The position numbers and the translations under genes were made by a program. The notes beneath the pieces are model-generated. The model was not told the DNA's origin. It searched no databases and saw only the letters and a program-made list of their open reading frames with translations. A DNA stretch of 64,000 bases from Marinobacterium nitratireducens (lineage in GTDB: Bacteria > Pseudomonadota > Gammaproteobacteria > Pseudomonadales > Balneatricaceae), in NCBI RefSeq assembly GCF_014645375.1, contig NZ_BMLT01000004.1:248001-312000 (forward strand), in the 5' to 3' direction. Below, one piece after another: positions 1 to 13,233 of this stretch; positions within the stretch are counted from its first letter, which is position 1, and each line of letters begins with the position of its first letter.

Positions 1-164
1 AACCGCCGCACGTCCGCGACGCTGTCGTGCAGCGGGCGCCGCTCGATACCGCCGTCGAACGCGACCTCGTCCAGGGACAGGCGCGCCGCGGGATGGCGGG
101 CGAGCAACCGGCGGGTGTAGGTGGTCTTGCCGGAACCGGCGTTGCCGAGAATGATGAGTTTCAT
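1..164 (-). CDS. P-loop NTPase / adenylate-kinase-like protein, partial
   Basis: Only the first 54 codons lie in the window; the 3' end runs off the left edge. The start is the ATG at 162-164. The product opens with a short beta strand and a Walker A loop, GNAGSGKTT at residues 7-15, followed by a basic stretch and LSLDE at residues 29-33, which resembles the start of small nucleoside or shikimate-kinase-like proteins and the 'topology modulation' family. The Walker A motif supports ATP or GTP binding. The substrate cannot be told from this fragment. It is the last gene before a gap of almost 1 kb and is not obviously part of the suc operon. Confidence 0.6.
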   Translation of the reverse strand, partial: MKLIILGNAGSGKTTYTRRLLARHPAARLSLDEVAFDGGIERRPLHDSVADVRR

Positions 165-1095
165 GGATACCCGTTTTGTTATTTTGGGTTCGGTTGGGCC
201 GGCAGAATATTCAAGGCCGTAGAAAAGCCCCGGAAAGGATAGCAGAGGGTTTGGGAATATCGGGGCGGGCTCGCTCGCAGTCAGGATCACGGATCCTCTG
301 AAGGCTTGCCACAAAGCCGTCCGTAGCATTTCCAGAGCGCTTAAACAGCCACCCGGGTCCCGTTGGATGCCGACGAGCACTGGCAGTCTTATTTTGAACA
401 GGCTAGCCAGCGGGCCCGACAGAGGCGAGGCATGGATGCCGAGCCTCAGATCCGGCACAGGGACGTGCCGTGAGCTGTGCCCGGAAAAGGCTACCAGCGC
501 ACAATGAAGCCGAAGGCCGGCATCTTAGGGCGTCGTCTTGTTGTAGAGAGCCTTTGCTTATTTTTCCTTTCACGCAAAAGAAATGTAAGTCGCCAAGAGG
601 CGAAAAAGAAGCGATCCGGTTAGCACTCTGTGGACGGAAACCAATCGATCTGCAATACGATCGATATTGCGGGTTGCGGCGCATCTGAGCCCGCGTAGAT
701 CGTGAAGGTCGGTGGCATTGCGCCTCCACCACCCTCCCCTTCGTGCATTCGATCATCGGCATAGGGTCGGAGGGTGGTTTGTATCCACCTACGTGCCCGC
801 CGAATTCGCCCGGAGACCGGGCTCCTACGGGACAGCGGTATCGATCAGGCATGCGATTGGCGTTGCGGGTTACGGCGTGGTTTGGGTCTGCGGTAAACGT
901 AAAGATCGTTGCAATTGCGCCTTCATCCACCCTCCGGTTCGTGCGTTCGATCAGCAGCCGAGGGGCGATTGAGTTTTATATCAGCAACGTGCAGGCCACA
1001 TTCGCCCCGGGGACGGCGCTCCCACAAGAGCAACAGCCCCTCCCCTCACGCCTACGCGTCACCCGTCACCCGTCACAACGTAACCCCCAACAACG
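165..1095. other. Long intergenic region without a supported gene
   Basis: About 0.93 kb with open frames on both strands but none with a convincing start, ribosome binding site or recognisable protein. It contains two imperfect copies of a hairpin-type repeat (see 663-957) and a short heptamer tandem, GTCACCC repeated at 1058-1076, whose complement recurs at 41441-41472. I see nothing else that I can name. Confidence 0.6.
663..957. repeat. Two degenerate copies of an intergenic hairpin repeat
   Basis: Two stretches of about 100 bases align with each other. Each begins with TTGCGGGTT.CGGCG (near 667 and 863) and ends with TTGCGCC, then CCACCCTCC, then TTCGTGC.TTCGATCA (718-756 and 915-953). 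Within each copy GGGT-n3-GGCG can pair with a downstream CGCC-n3-ACC(A)CCC, the two-tier hairpin layout seen at 28351, 28457, 58134 and 58319. An additional perfect inverted pair, CCACCCTCC at 729-737 and GGAGGGTGG at 769-777, lies in the first copy. They look like REP-type non-coding elements. Confidence 0.55.
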
Positions 1096-1122
1096 AAAAA
1101 AGGCAGCCGAGGCTGCCTTTTC
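1096..1122 (-). terminator. Rho-independent terminator of the suc operon
   Basis: AGGCAGCC (1101-1108) and GGCTGCCT (1111-1118) form an 8-bp stem. On the minus strand it is followed by a run of T (complement of 1096-1100). It lies 27 bases past the sucD stop. Confidence 0.85.
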
Positions 1123-1148
1123 GATTACCCGAAAAAAATCGGGCGATA

Positions 1149-2030
1149 TTACTTCACTTCCCAGCCGGTCAGTTCGGCCAGTGCCTTGCCGATGTCGGCC
1201 AGGGAGCGGACGGTCTTGACGCCTGCGTCTTCCAGGGCTGCGAATTTCTCGGCAGCGGTGCCTTTACCGCCGGAGATGATCGCGCCTGCGTGACCCATGC
1301 GCTTGCCAGCCGGAGCGGTGACGCCTGCGATGTAGGAGACGACCGGCTTGGTGACGTTGGCCTTGATGTAGGCAGCCGCTTCTTCCTCGGCGGAGCCGCC
1401 GATTTCACCGATCATGACGATGGCTTCGGTCTGCGGGTCCTTCTCGAACATCTCCAGGATGTCGATGAAGTTGGAGCCCGGGATCGGGTCGCCGCCGATG
1501 CCGACGCAGGTGGACTGGCCGAAGCCGGCGTCGGTGGTCTGCTTGACCGCTTCGTAGGTCAGGGTACCGGAACGGGATACGATACCGACCTTGCCCGGCA
1601 GGTGGATGTGACCCGGCATGATGCCGATCTTGCACTCGCCCGGAGTGATGACGCCCGGGCAGTTCGGGCCGATCAGGCGCACGCCCAGCTCGTCGCACTT
1701 CACCTTGCACTGCAGCATGTCCATCACCGGGATGTGCTCGGTGATGCAGACGATCAGCTTGATGCCGGCGTTGGCGGCTTCCAGGATGGAGTCCTTGCAG
1801 AACGGAGCCGGAACGTAGATCACGGACGCTTCCGCGCCGGTGGCTTCCACGGCTTCCTTGACGGTGTTGAACACCGGCAGGCCCAGGTGCTCGGTACCGC
1901 CCTTGCCCGGCGTGACACCGCCGACCATCTTGGTGCCGTACGCGATCGCCTGTTCGGAGTGGAAGGTACCCTGACCACCGGTGAAACCCTGGCAGATAAC
2001 CTTGGTGTCTTTGTTGATCAGAATCGACAT
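1149..2030 (-). CDS. sucD: Succinyl-CoA synthetase, ADP-forming, alpha subunit
   Basis: The 293-residue protein forms, with SucC, the TCA-cycle enzyme that converts succinyl-CoA to succinate with synthesis of ATP (or GTP). The N-terminal half is the CoA-binding Rossmann domain and the C-terminal half the ligase domain. The phosphohistidine loop [12 protein letters not shown] is clearly visible near residue 246. Length matches the family (about 290). The start ATG shares one base with the sucC stop (TAATG), so translation is coupled. It is the last gene of the suc run and is followed by a strong terminator. Confidence 0.97.
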   Translation of the reverse strand: MSILINKDTKVICQGFTGGQGTFHSEQAIAYGTKMVGGVTPGKGGTEHLGLPVFNTVKEAVEATGAEASVIYVPAPFCKDSILEAANAGIKLIVCITEHIPVMDMLQCKVKCDELGVRLIGPNCPGVITPGECKIGIMPGHIHLPGKVGIVSRSGTLTYEAVKQTTDAGFGQSTCVGIGGDPIPGSNFIDILEMFEKDPQTEAIVMIGEIGGSAEEEAAAYIKANVTKPVVSYIAGVTAPAGKRMGHAGAIISGGKGTAAEKFAALEDAGVKTVRSLADIGKALAELTGWEVK

Positions 2031-3196
2031 TATTTACCCTCCGCTGCCTTGACTGCCTGCTGGGCGCCGTCGGTCAGGCTCTTAGCTGCAATGATATCCA
2101 GGCCGGATTCGGCCAGACGCTGAGCACCCAGCTCTGCGTTGTTGCCTTCCAGACGCACCACGACCGGTACGTCGACGCCAACTTCCTTAACGGCACCGAT
2201 GATGCCGTCGGCGATCAGGTCGCAGCGAACGATGCCGCCGAAGATGTTGACGAAAACGGCCTTGACGGCAGAATCGGAGAGGATGATCTTGAACGCTTCG
2301 GTGACGCGCTCTTTGGTCGCGCCACCGCCTACGTCGAGGAAGTTGGCCGGCTGGCCGCCGTGCAGCTTGACGATGTCCATGGTGCCCATGGCCAGGCCTG
2401 CGCCGTTGACCATGCAGCCGATGTTGCCGTCCAGCGCGACGTAGTTCAGGTCCCACTCGGCCGCCCGGGCTTCACGGGCGTCGTCCTGGGACGGATCGTG
2501 CATTTCCTGCAGATCCTTGTGACGGTACAGGGCGTTGCTATCCAGTACCACCTTGGCGTCCAGGCAGTGCAGGTTGCCGGCGTCGGTGATGACCAGCGGG
2601 TTGATTTCCAGCAGCGCCAGGTCCTTCTCTTCGAACATCTTGGCAAGGCCGAGGAAGATGTTGACGAACTGCTTGATCTGGTCGCCCTGCAGGCCCAGCT
2701 GGAACGCCAGCTCGCGGCCCTGGTACGGCTGTGCGCCGGTCAGCGGGTCGATGGTGGCCTTGAGGATTTTTTCCGGAGTCTCTTCGGCAACCTTCTCGAT
2801 CTCGACGCCACCTTCGGTGGACGCCATGAACACGATACGACGGGAAGAGCGATCGACGACCGCGCCCAGGTACAGTTCCTGAGCGATATCGGTGCAGGTC
2901 TCAACCAGGATCTTGGAAACCGGCTGACCGTTCTCGTCTGTCTGGTAGGTCACCAGGTTCTTGCCCAGCCACTGCTCGGCGAAAGCCTTGGCTTCGTCCG
3001 GAGAGGAGATCAGCTTGACGCCACCCGCCTTGCCGCGGCCGCCGGCGTGAACCTGGGCCTTGACGACCCACTGGCTTCCGCCGATCTTCTTCGCCGCTTC
3101 AGCAGCTTCTTCCGGAGTATCTACCGCGAATCCCTTGGATACCGGCAGACCATAGGCGGCAAACAGCTGTTTGCCCTGGTACTCGTGAAGGTTCAT
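2030..3196 (-). CDS. sucC: Succinyl-CoA synthetase, ADP-forming, beta subunit
   Basis: 388 residues, the usual length. It starts with the family signature [19 protein letters not shown], has an ATP-grasp domain over roughly residues 1-240, and a C-terminal CoA-ligase domain containing [11 protein letters not shown] and the glycine-rich GGGATKERV. The beta subunit supplies the nucleotide-binding site and the succinate site of the heterotetramer. It overlaps sucD by one base downstream. A 143-base spacer with two hairpins separates it from lpd upstream, so the level of sucCD message may differ from that of sucAB-lpd. Confidence 0.97.
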   Translation of the reverse strand: MNLHEYQGKQLFAAYGLPVSKGFAVDTPEEAAEAAKKIGGSQWVVKAQVHAGGRGKAGGVKLISSPDEAKAFAEQWLGKNLVTYQTDENGQPVSKILVETCTDIAQELYLGAVVDRSSRRIVFMASTEGGVEIEKVAEETPEKILKATIDPLTGAQPYQGRELAFQLGLQGDQIKQFVNIFLGLAKMFEEKDLALLEINPLVITDAGNLHCLDAKVVLDSNALYRHKDLQEMHDPSQDDAREARAAEWDLNYVALDGNIGCMVNGAGLAMGTMDIVKLHGGQPANFLDVGGGATKERVTEAFKIILSDSAVKAVFVNIFGGIVRCDLIADGIIGAVKEVGVDVPVVVRLEGNNAELGAQRLAESGLDIIAAKSLTDGAQQAVKAAEGK

Positions 3197-3292
3197 GCTC
3201 TTGTCCGTTGTCTCATCAATGTTGGATTCTGTGCCCGATTAGCGAGCATACAGAAAGCCTTGTGACGCTGTAATTCGACAAGCGTCTAATGT

Positions 3293-3339
3293 GGGTGACC
3301 GGATCTGTGCCCGGTCACCCGAAAGCCGGGATCGCCGGC

Positions 3340-3341
<2 letters not shown>
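3293..3341 (-). promoter_or_regulatory. Two hairpins in the lpd-sucC spacer
   Basis: GGGTGACCGG (3293-3302) pairs perfectly with CCGGTCACCC (3311-3320). Directly next to it AAGCCGG (3323-3329) pairs with CCGGCTT (3335-3341), which overlaps the lpd stop codon. There is no T-run, so this looks like an intercistronic processing or partial-termination/stabilising structure rather than a full terminator. Function is inferred. Confidence 0.5.
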
Positions 3342-4794
<1,453 letters not shown>

Positions 4795-4829
4795 TTAATG
4801 CACTCGTCGAATTGCAGTGGGCTGCTTTA

Positions 4830-6047
4830 TTACACATCCAGGAGCATACGGGCCGGATCTTCCAGCAACTCCTTGATGGTGACCAGGAACTGTACAGCCT
4901 CTTTGCCATCGATCATACGATGGTCGTATGACAGGGCGAGGTACATCATCGGCAGGATCACCACCTCGCCGTTGACCGCCATCGGGCGTTCCTGGATTTT
5001 GTGCATACCGAGAATGGCGGTCTGCGGCGGGTTCAGGATCGGCGTCGACATCAGCGAGCCGAACACACCGCCGTTGGTTATGGTGAAGGTGCCGCCCTGC
5101 ATGTCTTCCATGCCCAGCTTGCCGTCACGGCCACGCTTGCCGAAGTCGGCGATGGTGGACTCGACGTCCGCCAGGCTCATGGCGTCGGTGTCACGCAGTA
5201 CCGGCACCATCAGACCACGGTCGGTGGAAACGGCAACGCCGATATCCTGGTAGCCGTGGTAGACCATGTCGTTGCCGTCGATGGAGGCGTTCACCGCCGG
5301 GAAACGCTTCAGCGCTTCGGTCGCGGCCTTGACGAAGAAGGACATGAACCCCAGGCGGGTGCCGCCGTGCACCTTCTCGAACAGGTCCTTGTACTGCTTG
5401 CGCAGCTCCATGACCGGCTTCATGTTGACTTCGTTGTAGGTGGTCAGCATCGCCGCGTTCTGCTGCGCCTCGACCAGACGCTTGGCGATGGTGGCGCGCA
5501 GACGGGTCATCGGCACGCGCTTCTCGGTGCGCTCGCCGGCCGGAACGTTGACGGCGGCAGCCGCCGGTGCCGGAGCCGGAGCGGCCTTGGCTGCGGCGGG
5601 CGCCGGAGCCGGTGCCTGGGCGCCGGACTTGAGGAAGTTCTGCACGTCTTCCTTGGTGATGCCACCGCCCTTGCCGGTGCCCGGGATCTTGCTGGCGTCG
5701 AGGTTGTTTTCCTCGATCAGCTTGCGCGCGGCCGGGCCGACCTTGTCGGCGTCGCCGGCCGGTGCGGCTTCAGCGCTGGCAGCCGGTGCTTCGGCTGCGG
5801 TGCCGGCGGCGCCCTGCTCGAAGTGCGCGATGACCTCGTCGCTGAGGACGGTTTCGCCCTCGCCCTTGAGGATTTCCTTGATGACACCGTCGGCCGGTGC
5901 GACGACTTCCAGCACCACCTTGTCGGTTTCGATATCCACGATCAGCTCGTCAGCGGCGCAGGCCTCGCCCGGCTGCTTGTGCCAGGTGGTGACAGTACCG
6001 TCCGCGACGGATTCCGGAAAAGTCGGGGCTTTGATTTCGATGGACAT
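4830..6047 (-). CDS. sucB: Dihydrolipoyl succinyltransferase (E2 of 2-oxoglutarate dehydrogenase)
   Basis: 405 residues when read from the ATG at 6045-6047 ([14 protein letters not shown]). An in-frame upstream extension exists but lacks homology, and this ATG has a good AAAGGA site nine bases upstream. Order of domains: lipoyl domain with the modified lysine in [11 protein letters not shown] (Lys43), an Ala/Pro-rich linker around residues 80-110, the E1/E3-binding domain ([13 protein letters not shown]), a second Ala/Pro linker, and the C-terminal catalytic acyltransferase domain ending with [12 protein letters not shown], whose His and Asp are the catalytic pair. It forms the core of the complex with SucA and Lpd. 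Confidence 0.96.
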   Translation of the reverse strand: MSIEIKAPTFPESVADGTVTTWHKQPGEACAADELIVDIETDKVVLEVVAPADGVIKEILKGEGETVLSDEVIAHFEQGAAGTAAEAPAASAEAAPAGDADKVGPAARKLIEENNLDASKIPGTGKGGGITKEDVQNFLKSGAQAPAPAPAAAKAAPAPAPAAAAVNVPAGERTEKRVPMTRLRATIAKRLVEAQQNAAMLTTYNEVNMKPVMELRKQYKDLFEKVHGGTRLGFMSFFVKAATEALKRFPAVNASIDGNDMVYHGYQDIGVAVSTDRGLMVPVLRDTDAMSLADVESTIADFGKRGRDGKLGMEDMQGGTFTITNGGVFGSLMSTPILNPPQTAILGMHKIQERPMAVNGEVVILPMMYLALSYDHRMIDGKEAVQFLVTIKELLEDPARMLLDV

Positions 6048-6070
6048 GTGTTTTCCTTTGTGCTCCGCAA

Positions 6071-6094
6071 AGGCCGTATCCCGCGATACGGCCT
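6071..6094 (-). promoter_or_regulatory. Perfect hairpin between sucA and sucB
   Basis: AGGCCGTATC (6071-6080) and GATACGGCCT (6085-6094) form a 10-bp perfect stem with a 4-base loop in the 52-base sucA-sucB spacer. No T-run follows. It probably stabilises or processes the message; inferred from position and symmetry only. Confidence 0.5.
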
Positions 6095-6099
6095 CGTCA

Positions 6100-8931
<2,832 letters not shown>

Positions 8932-9170
8932 TCTATTGATCACCCTGGCTCAAGAGGTTAACCAGCACGAAAGGATGCACCAATTCCTTTCGTAACACCC
9001 GCTGGGTGTCCTCTCTTTGTTACCGTTTTGTGTGGCCACGCACTTCACGGACAAAGCACGCAAACGCGGGCCACATTGTACGCCTTTTGTCACGGGCTTT
9101 ACACAGTCCTTCGTTCCGTCCGTAACAAAATCAGGCGTGTTTTCGATGTAAAAAATTCGCCCTATTGATT

Positions 9171-9226
9171 AGATGAGCTCATCTATAAGGGTCAGGTTAC
9201 GCAGCTATAAGGGCCAGGTTACGCAT
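9171..9226. repeat. Palindrome and 22-base tandem duplication
   Basis: AGATGAGCTCATCT (9171-9184) is a perfect 14-bp palindrome. It runs into two head-to-tail copies of CTATAAGGGYCAGGTTACGC (9183-9204 and 9205-9226) that differ at a single interior base. It could be an operator or merely replication slippage. Confidence 0.6.
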
Positions 9227-9388
9227 GACGCGTTACAGCTGAGACCTTACCGCCGCCGGCAACCCTGCCGGCTTCCCTCTCCTGCCTCGACATTCCGCGC
9301 CAACCTGTCCCCTGCCTCGACGCAGGGCACCTGGAGCGTAGCGAAAAGTGCCGCGCTCATGGGTTCCCGCGTTCGCGGGAATGACGCC

Positions 9389-9557
9389 GTACATCCTGTA
9401 CATAACCCTGCTCCTCGGCTCTGGCATCCTGCTTCGCGCTAACTCCTGCATCCCTGCAGTCGTGCGCATCCATGCGCTCGAAGGATAAGCACATCCCTGT
9501 GCAGCACCTCTCCTGCGCATCCCTGCGCCCGCGGCATACTGTACATCCTGTACATAA
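9389..9557. repeat. Direct copies of GTACATCCTGTACATAA
   Basis: The 17-mer, itself partly palindromic (GTACA..TGTAC), occurs at 9389-9405 and 9541-9557. Between them are further degenerate CATCCCTG/CTCCTGC units. No open frame here has coding character. It is probably a dispersed intergenic repeat. Confidence 0.55.
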
Positions 9558-9560
9558 AAA

Positions 9561-9581
9561 AACGGCACCGAAGGTGCCGTT
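9561..9581 (-). terminator. Rho-independent terminator of sdhCDAB
   Basis: AACGGCACC (9561-9569) and GGTGCCGTT (9573-9581) form a 9-bp stem. On the minus strand it is followed by seven T (complement of 9554-9560 region). It lies just past the sdhB stop. Confidence 0.88.
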
Positions 9582-9594
9582 TTCTGTTTCGCCG

Positions 9595-10299
9595 TCAGGT
9601 CGCCTGCGAGAGCAGCATGTTGCGGATCTTGCCGATCGCCTTGGTGGGGTTGAGCCCCTTGGGACAGACATTGACGCAGTTCATGATGCCGTGGCAGCGG
9701 AAGACGCTGAACGGGTCGTCGAGTTCCGCCAGACGTTCGCGGGTCGCGGTGTCGCGGCTGTCCGCCAGGAAGCGGTAGGCCTGCAGCAGGCCGGACGGGC
9801 CGACGAACTTGTCCGGGTTCCACCAGAACGACGGGCAGGCAGTCGAACAGCAGGCGCAGAGAATACACTCGTACAGACCGTCGAGCTCGGCGCGGTCTTC
9901 CGGCGACTGCAGTCGCTCGATAGCCGGCGCCGGCGTGTCGTTGATCAGGTACGGCTTGATCTTCTCGTACTGCTTGTAGAACTGGGTCATGTCGACCACC
10001 AGGTCACGGATGACCGGCAGGCCCGGCAGCGGGCGCAGCACCAGCTTGTCCTTCTCGACCACCGCCGACAGCGGGGTGATGCAGGCCAGGCCGTTGGTGC
10101 CGTTCATGTTCATGCCGTCGGAACCGCACACGCCTTCGCGGCAGGAGCGACGGTAGCCCAGCGACGGATCCTTGTCCTTCAGCAGCTGGAGCAGGTCCAG
10201 CACCATGATGTCCTTGCCGCCCGGGATATCGATGTGGATATCCTGCATGTACGGGGCGTCGTCGGTTTCGGGATTGTAGCGATATACACTTACCAGCAT
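9595..10299 (-). CDS. sdhB: Succinate dehydrogenase iron-sulfur subunit
   Basis: The 234-residue subunit carries electrons from the SdhA flavin to ubiquinone. It has an N-terminal plant-type ferredoxin domain with the [2Fe-2S] ligands in CREGVCGSDGMNMNG and a following Cys in GLAC. The C-terminal domain binds the [4Fe-4S] and [3Fe-4S] clusters through CILCACCSTACPSFW and CHGIMNCVNVCPKG. Length and cysteine pattern are normal. It is the last gene of the sdh operon, 12 bases after sdhA, and is followed by a terminator. Confidence 0.97.
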   Translation of the reverse strand: MLVSVYRYNPETDDAPYMQDIHIDIPGGKDIMVLDLLQLLKDKDPSLGYRRSCREGVCGSDGMNMNGTNGLACITPLSAVVEKDKLVLRPLPGLPVIRDLVVDMTQFYKQYEKIKPYLINDTPAPAIERLQSPEDRAELDGLYECILCACCSTACPSFWWNPDKFVGPSGLLQAYRFLADSRDTATRERLAELDDPFSVFRCHGIMNCVNVCPKGLNPTKAIGKIRNMLLSQAT

Positions 10300-10311
10300 C
10301 GTAACGGCCCC

Positions 10312-12084
10312 TTAGTAGGTACGAATTTTCGGCGGGAAGGCATCGACCGTCTTCGGTGCGAAGTTGACCGCACGCTTGGTGATGCGCTTCTCTCCCGGAA
10401 TGAACAGGGAGTGGCACAGCCAGTTTTCGTCGTCACGCTCGGTGAAGTCGTTACGGGCGTGAGCACCGCGGGACTCCTTGCGCACCTCGGCCGCGATAGC
10501 GGTGGCTTCGGCAACCTCCATGAGGTTCTCCAGCTCCAGCGCTTCGATACGGGCAGTGTTGAACGCCTTGGACTTGTCTTCCAGGTGCAGATTTTCGATC
10601 TTGCCGCGCAGTTCCTTGAGCAGACCCAGACCCTTCTGCATGCTTTCGCCGTCACGGAATACGCCGAAGTACAGCTGCATGGTGCTCTGCAGCTCCTTGC
10701 GCACCTCGGAAACCCGCTCGCCACCGGTGCTGTCGTTGAGGCGGTTGAGACGCGCCATGGCGGCATCGAGGTCGGACTCGGTCGCGTCCTGGCACTCGTA
10801 GCCTTCCTTGAGCTGCTTCTCGATGTGCAGACCGGCGGCGCGGCCGAATACCACCAGGTCGAGCAGCGAGTTGCCACCCAGACGGTTGGCGCCGTGTACG
10901 GATACGCAGGCAACCTCGCCGCAGGCGAACAGGCCGTCGATGATCTGGTCGTTGCCCTGGGCATCCAGGCCGATAGCCTGACCGCCGATGTTGGTGGCGA
11001 CACCACCCATCATGTAGTGACAGGTCGGTACGACCGGGATCGGCTCCTTGACCGGGTCCGTGGCGGCGAAGGTCTTCGCCAGCTCGCAGATACCCGGCAG
11101 ACGGGAGTGCAGCACTTCCTCGCCCAGGTGGTCGAGCTTCAGGAAGACGTGATCGCCTTCCGGACCGCAGCCGCGGCCATCGAGGATCTCGAGAATCATG
11201 GAGCGTGCGACGACGTCACGACCGGCAAGGTCCTTGGCGTTCGGCGCGTAACGCTCCATGAAGCGCTCGCCGTCCTTGTTGACCAGGTAGCCACCCTCGC
11301 CACGGCAGCCCTCGGTCACGAGAACGCCGGCGCCGGCGATGCCGGTCGGGTGGAACTGCCACATTTCCATGTCCTGAGCCGGAACGCCGGCACGCATGGC
11401 CATGCCCATGCCGTCGCCGGTGTTGATCAGGGCGTTAGTGGTGGACGCGTAGATACGGCCGGCACCGCCGGTCGCCAGTACGGTGGCCTTGGCCTTGATG
11501 TAGACGGTCTCGCCGGTCTCGATGCAGATGGCGATACAGCCGACGATGGCGCCCTGGGCGTTCTTGACCAGGTCCACGGCGTACCATTCGTTGAGGAAGG
11601 TGGTACCGGCTTTCAGGTTGCCCTGATACAGGGTGTGCAGCAGCGCGTGACCGGTACGGTCGGCTGCGGCGCAGGTACGGGCAGCCTGACCGCCCTCACC
11701 GAAGTTCTTGGACTGACCGCCGAACGGGCGCTGGTAGATGCGGCCGGTTTCGGTACGGGAGAACGGCAGACCCATGTGGTCCAGCTCGAACACGGCCTGC
11801 GGACCGACCGAGCACATGTACTCGATAGCGTCCTGGTCACCGATGTAATCGGAGCCCTTGACGGTATCGTACATGTGCCAGCGCCAGTCATCGTTCGGAT
11901 CGGCACTGGCGATGGCGCAGGTGATACCGCCCTGAGCGGACACGGTGTGTGAACGTGTCGGGAAGACCTTGGTGACGCAAGCGGTGTTCAAACCGGACTG
12001 GGCCAGCTGCAGCGCGGCGCGCATACCGGCACCGCCGCCACCGACCACGATAGCGTCGAAAGAAAGCGTGCGCAGTTTAGACAT
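10312..12084 (-). CDS. sdhA: Succinate dehydrogenase flavoprotein subunit
   Basis: The 590-residue subunit oxidises succinate to fumarate. The FAD dinucleotide fold is VVGGGGAGM near residues 13-21. The histidine that carries covalent FAD is His46 in [11 protein letters not shown]. The active-site region with [21 protein letters not shown] and the C-terminal arginine-rich segment ([18 protein letters not shown]) are present. Its start lies 3 bases after the sdhD stop, inside the sdhCDAB operon. Confidence 0.97.
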   Translation of the reverse strand: MSKLRTLSFDAIVVGGGGAGMRAALQLAQSGLNTACVTKVFPTRSHTVSAQGGITCAIASADPNDDWRWHMYDTVKGSDYIGDQDAIEYMCSVGPQAVFELDHMGLPFSRTETGRIYQRPFGGQSKNFGEGGQAARTCAAADRTGHALLHTLYQGNLKAGTTFLNEWYAVDLVKNAQGAIVGCIAICIETGETVYIKAKATVLATGGAGRIYASTTNALINTGDGMGMAMRAGVPAQDMEMWQFHPTGIAGAGVLVTEGCRGEGGYLVNKDGERFMERYAPNAKDLAGRDVVARSMILEILDGRGCGPEGDHVFLKLDHLGEEVLHSRLPGICELAKTFAATDPVKEPIPVVPTCHYMMGGVATNIGGQAIGLDAQGNDQIIDGLFACGEVACVSVHGANRLGGNSLLDLVVFGRAAGLHIEKQLKEGYECQDATESDLDAAMARLNRLNDSTGGERVSEVRKELQSTMQLYFGVFRDGESMQKGLGLLKELRGKIENLHLEDKSKAFNTARIEALELENLMEVAEATAIAAEVRKESRGAHARNDFTERDDENWLCHSLFIPGEKRITKRAVNFAPKTVDAFPPKIRTY

Positions 12085-12087
12085 TGA

Positions 12088-12435
12088 TTAGATACCCCAC
12101 AGAATCTGAATGCCCCAGACGACATAGATGAAGGTCAGCAGACCGCAAACGGACTGGAACACGAAACGCGCGCCAGTGGGCTTGATGTAGTCGGTCGATA
12201 CGGACCAGAGGCCGATCCAGGCGTGCGCTGCCATCGACAGCAGAGCCAGCAGGGTGAAAATGCGCATCGCCGTACCTTCGAACAGGCCTTTCCACTGTTC
12301 GTAGGTCGGCACGTCGCCGAAGGCGAGATAACAGACCATAAAGACGGTGTAGGCAACCAGAACGAGAGCGGTTACCCGCTGAATCATCCAGTCGTACAGA
12401 CCGCTACGGCCAAAGCTAGTGATACTGGTTACCAT
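12088..12435 (-). CDS. sdhD: Succinate dehydrogenase membrane anchor, SdhD
   Basis: 115 residues with three predicted membrane helices. The heme-ligand histidine sits in SMAAHAWIGLW, followed by the conserved S.DYIKP segment near the quinone site. I choose the second in-frame ATG (12433-12435, MVTSITSFGRSGLYDW) because it has GGGAG seven bases upstream and matches the family N-terminus. The first ATG at 12441 would put GGGAG only one base away. With this start the gene overlaps the sdhC stop by 7 bases. Confidence 0.92.
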   Translation of the reverse strand: MVTSITSFGRSGLYDWMIQRVTALVLVAYTVFMVCYLAFGDVPTYEQWKGLFEGTAMRIFTLLALLSMAAHAWIGLWSVSTDYIKPTGARFVFQSVCGLLTFIYVVWGIQILWGI

Positions 12436-12806
12436 ACCCATACTCCCGCAAGAAGGACTGCCACAGCGCCGGCTATCAGAGTCACTTTCGCCGCCAAACG
12501 ACCGGTCTCCAGTTCCTCACAGTAGCCCGCATCCATTACCAGGTGCTTGATACCGGCCAGGCAGTGGTAGCCCAGCGCGGAGATCAGTCCCCAGGCAATC
12601 AGCTTTGCAAAGAAGCTACCTTCGAACATGGCAACTGCTTCGTTAAATCCAGCCTCGGATTCCAGAGACAGGCCCAATGCATAAAGCATAAAGATAGCGC
12701 CGAAGAACAACGCTACACCTGTTATGCGATGCAAAATGGACGAAATCGCCGGAAGGGGCTGTTTTATAGTTCGCAGATCTAGGTTTACAGGTCTTTTTTT
12801 GTTCAC
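12429..12806 (-). CDS. sdhC: Succinate dehydrogenase cytochrome b556 subunit, SdhC
   Basis: 125 residues, three membrane helices, first gene of sdhCDAB. The N-terminus NKKRPVNLDLRTIKQPLPA is the family signature. SILHRITGVALF marks helix I and GYHCLAGIKHLVMDAG contains the heme/quinone-site histidines. The start codon is GTG at 12804-12806 with only a weak ribosome site (AAGAG). A shorter GTGAACAA unit is duplicated right at the start. Confidence 0.94.
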   Translation of the reverse strand: MNKKRPVNLDLRTIKQPLPAISSILHRITGVALFFGAIFMLYALGLSLESEAGFNEAVAMFEGSFFAKLIAWGLISALGYHCLAGIKHLVMDAGYCEELETGRLAAKVTLIAGAVAVLLAGVWVW

Positions 12807-12825
12807 GGCTCTTGTTCACACTTTG

Positions 12826-12844
12826 CTGTCCTATTGCAGGACAG
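12826..12844 (-). promoter_or_regulatory. Stem-loop in the sdhC leader
   Basis: CTGTCCT (12826-12832) and AGGACAG (12838-12844) form a perfect 7-bp stem with a 5-base loop, 20 bases upstream of the sdhC start codon. Such a position could influence initiation or small-RNA pairing, but that is inference. Confidence 0.4.
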
Positions 12845-12940
12845 GGTTGCTAGGAAGTGCGCAGAGAGTAAATACCCCTGTCGTCGCAGTTGCGAAAACG
12901 GCCGATTAATCATCGGCAGCCCCCGCCACTTCGGTGCGAG

Positions 12941-12969
12941 AGTATAAGCACTTGGTCTACATATTACAA
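12941..12969 (-). promoter_or_regulatory. sigma-70 promoter of sdhCDAB
   Basis: On the minus strand -35 TTGTAA (complement of 12964-12969) and -10 TATACT (complement of 12941-12946) are 17 bases apart. This gives a leader of roughly 130 bases before sdhC. The remainder of the 427-base sdhC-gltA gap holds the gltA promoter and nothing else I can name. Confidence 0.65.
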
Positions 12970-13115
12970 TCAAGGCCCAGTGGCCAGACACCGCAAGAAT
13001 AAAGGATTTCCCGCAAAAATTGCGCGTTATACGACTAATGATCTAGAAACGGATCTAACCGGAATTTGACATAACAGCGCTTTGCTGCACTGCAATGAAC
13101 GGGCCTTCCATCCAA

Positions 13116-13143
13116 TTGACAATCCTGCTCCAATCTCTATATT
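13116..13143 (+). promoter_or_regulatory. sigma-70 promoter of gltA
   Basis: TTGACA (13116-13121), 16-base spacer, TATATT (13138-13143): near-consensus. The predicted transcript begins about 84 bases before the gltA start. Confidence 0.75.
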
Positions 13144-13233
13144 GGGTGGGTCCTAATTGGGGCCCAAACATTACAGTTACGACACGCCACGAGCGTGTTG
13201 CGCCAATCCCTACGACAAAGATAGGAGCCGCTA

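Larger units (their letters stand above)
8932..9560. other. sucA leader and sdhB-sucA intergenic region
   Basis: About 630 bases without a supported gene. On the minus strand upstream of sucA there is a possible -10 box TACAAT (complement of 9075-9080) with a weak -35. The leader then holds two stem-loops: CGAAAGGA/TCCTTTCG (8968-8992) and ACACCC/GGGTGT (about 8995-9008). Closer to sdhB the sequence becomes repetitive: a 14-bp palindrome (9171-9184), a 22-base tandem duplication, and two copies of GTACATCCTGTACATAA at 9389-9405 and 9541-9557. Confidence 0.5.

Noticed and set aside
403-972. Overlapping frames in the first kilobase (175, 72 and 86 codons)
   Set aside because: No ribosome sites, no recognisable protein, and they cross hairpin repeats.
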